Below are positions 19,970 to 20,099 of a DNA stretch of 20,099 nucleotides, in pieces. A model generated the notes under the pieces. It was not told the DNA's origin, made no database searches, and saw only the letters and a list, made by a program, of their open reading frames with translations. Position numbers and translations under genes: made by a program. How positions within the stretch are numbered: position 1 is the first letter of the stretch; every line of letters begins with the position of its first letter. The DNA is from Larix sibirica (taxonomy: Eukaryota; Streptophyta; Pinopsida; Pinales; Pinaceae), in assembly GCA_004151065.3 (NCBI GenBank), contig NWUY0300007195.1:8002-28100 (forward strand), read 5' to 3'.

Positions 19970-20099
19970 GCTTTGTTATGCTCGTATCTGGCTCTCATGG
20001 TTTGATGGTATCTTGATGTGTTTTTGTGCAATAATATAGAAGTTTTCAGCCTTTTATCTGGGTAGAATCTACCATTTATAAGCGCTTTCAATCTATATT

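Larger units (their letters stand above)
18958..20099 (+). mobile_element. Probable LTR (3' end beyond the window)
   Basis: The layout fits a long plant LTR with U3, R and U5: a TG start after a purine tract, about 830 bases carrying degenerate short repeats, TATAAAA at 19791-19797, a CT-rich leader and AATAAA at 19964-19969. No TG...CA end, second LTR, primer-binding site or pol sequence is in view, so the class cannot be shown. An open frame at 19584-20039 crosses the TATA box and CT tract and matches nothing known; I treat it as chance. It could instead be a promoter of a non-element gene starting near 19820. Confidence 0.45.

Noticed and set aside
19584-20039. 151-residue open frame, the longest in the window
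   Set aside because: It crosses the TATA box, the CT repeat and the polyadenylation signal of a probable LTR, has low-complexity Ser/Leu-rich composition and shows no recognisable domain.

Overview
The window looks like intergenic DNA from a large, repeat-rich seed-plant genome, possibly a gymnosperm (inference). The basis is AT-rich, gene-poor sequence holding decayed plant-type elements: a Ty3/gypsy chromodomain end, an L1-clade LINE with DUF4283-like, endonuclease and reverse-transcriptase remnants, tRNA-derived SINEs, and an LTR-like stretch. No intact protein-coding gene was recognised. Nearly all open frames are short chance frames or shadows inside repeats.

The dominant structure is a direct duplication. 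Bases 1-9364 recur at 9366-18729 with a constant offset of 9365, separated only by one N at 9365. Reading the copies side by side I found 17 substitutions and no length change. Thirteen are transitions, five of them CG versus TG/CA, and three of the four transversions sit in or beside one TAA microsatellite. This fits two alleles or two overlapping contigs placed end to end across a one-base gap better than an old tandem duplication. A very recent genuine duplication cannot be excluded from the sequence alone.

Layout of one unit (copy 1; add 9365 for copy 2): 3-313 broken end of a Ty3/gypsy polyprotein with chromodomain; 314-590 possible 3' LTR remnant; 591-1262 three diverged tandem units; about 1300-3906 LINE relic on the minus strand; 4072-4630 AT-rich repeat unit split by a SINE pair (4180-4599) with an imperfect 13-bp target-site duplication; 4631-5240 AT-rich, unassigned; 5241-5490 two more AT-rich units; 5491-6030 unassigned, with an A13 tract; 6031-6100 possible tRNA-like module; 6357-6410 inverted repeats; 6430-7240 mostly unassigned, with a microsatellite; 7378-8291 one good and one weaker exon candidate on the minus strand; 8292-9364 no assigned gene, with a possible short plus-strand intron.

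The only single-copy part is 18730-20099. It has a cluster of CATGCATG palindromes, a purine tract, and then a stretch with LTR architecture: TATAAAA at 19791, a CT-rich tract, AATAAA at 19964, and degenerate TAACTAAAG-type repeats upstream. No cooperating gene system, CRISPR array or structural RNA gene was found.
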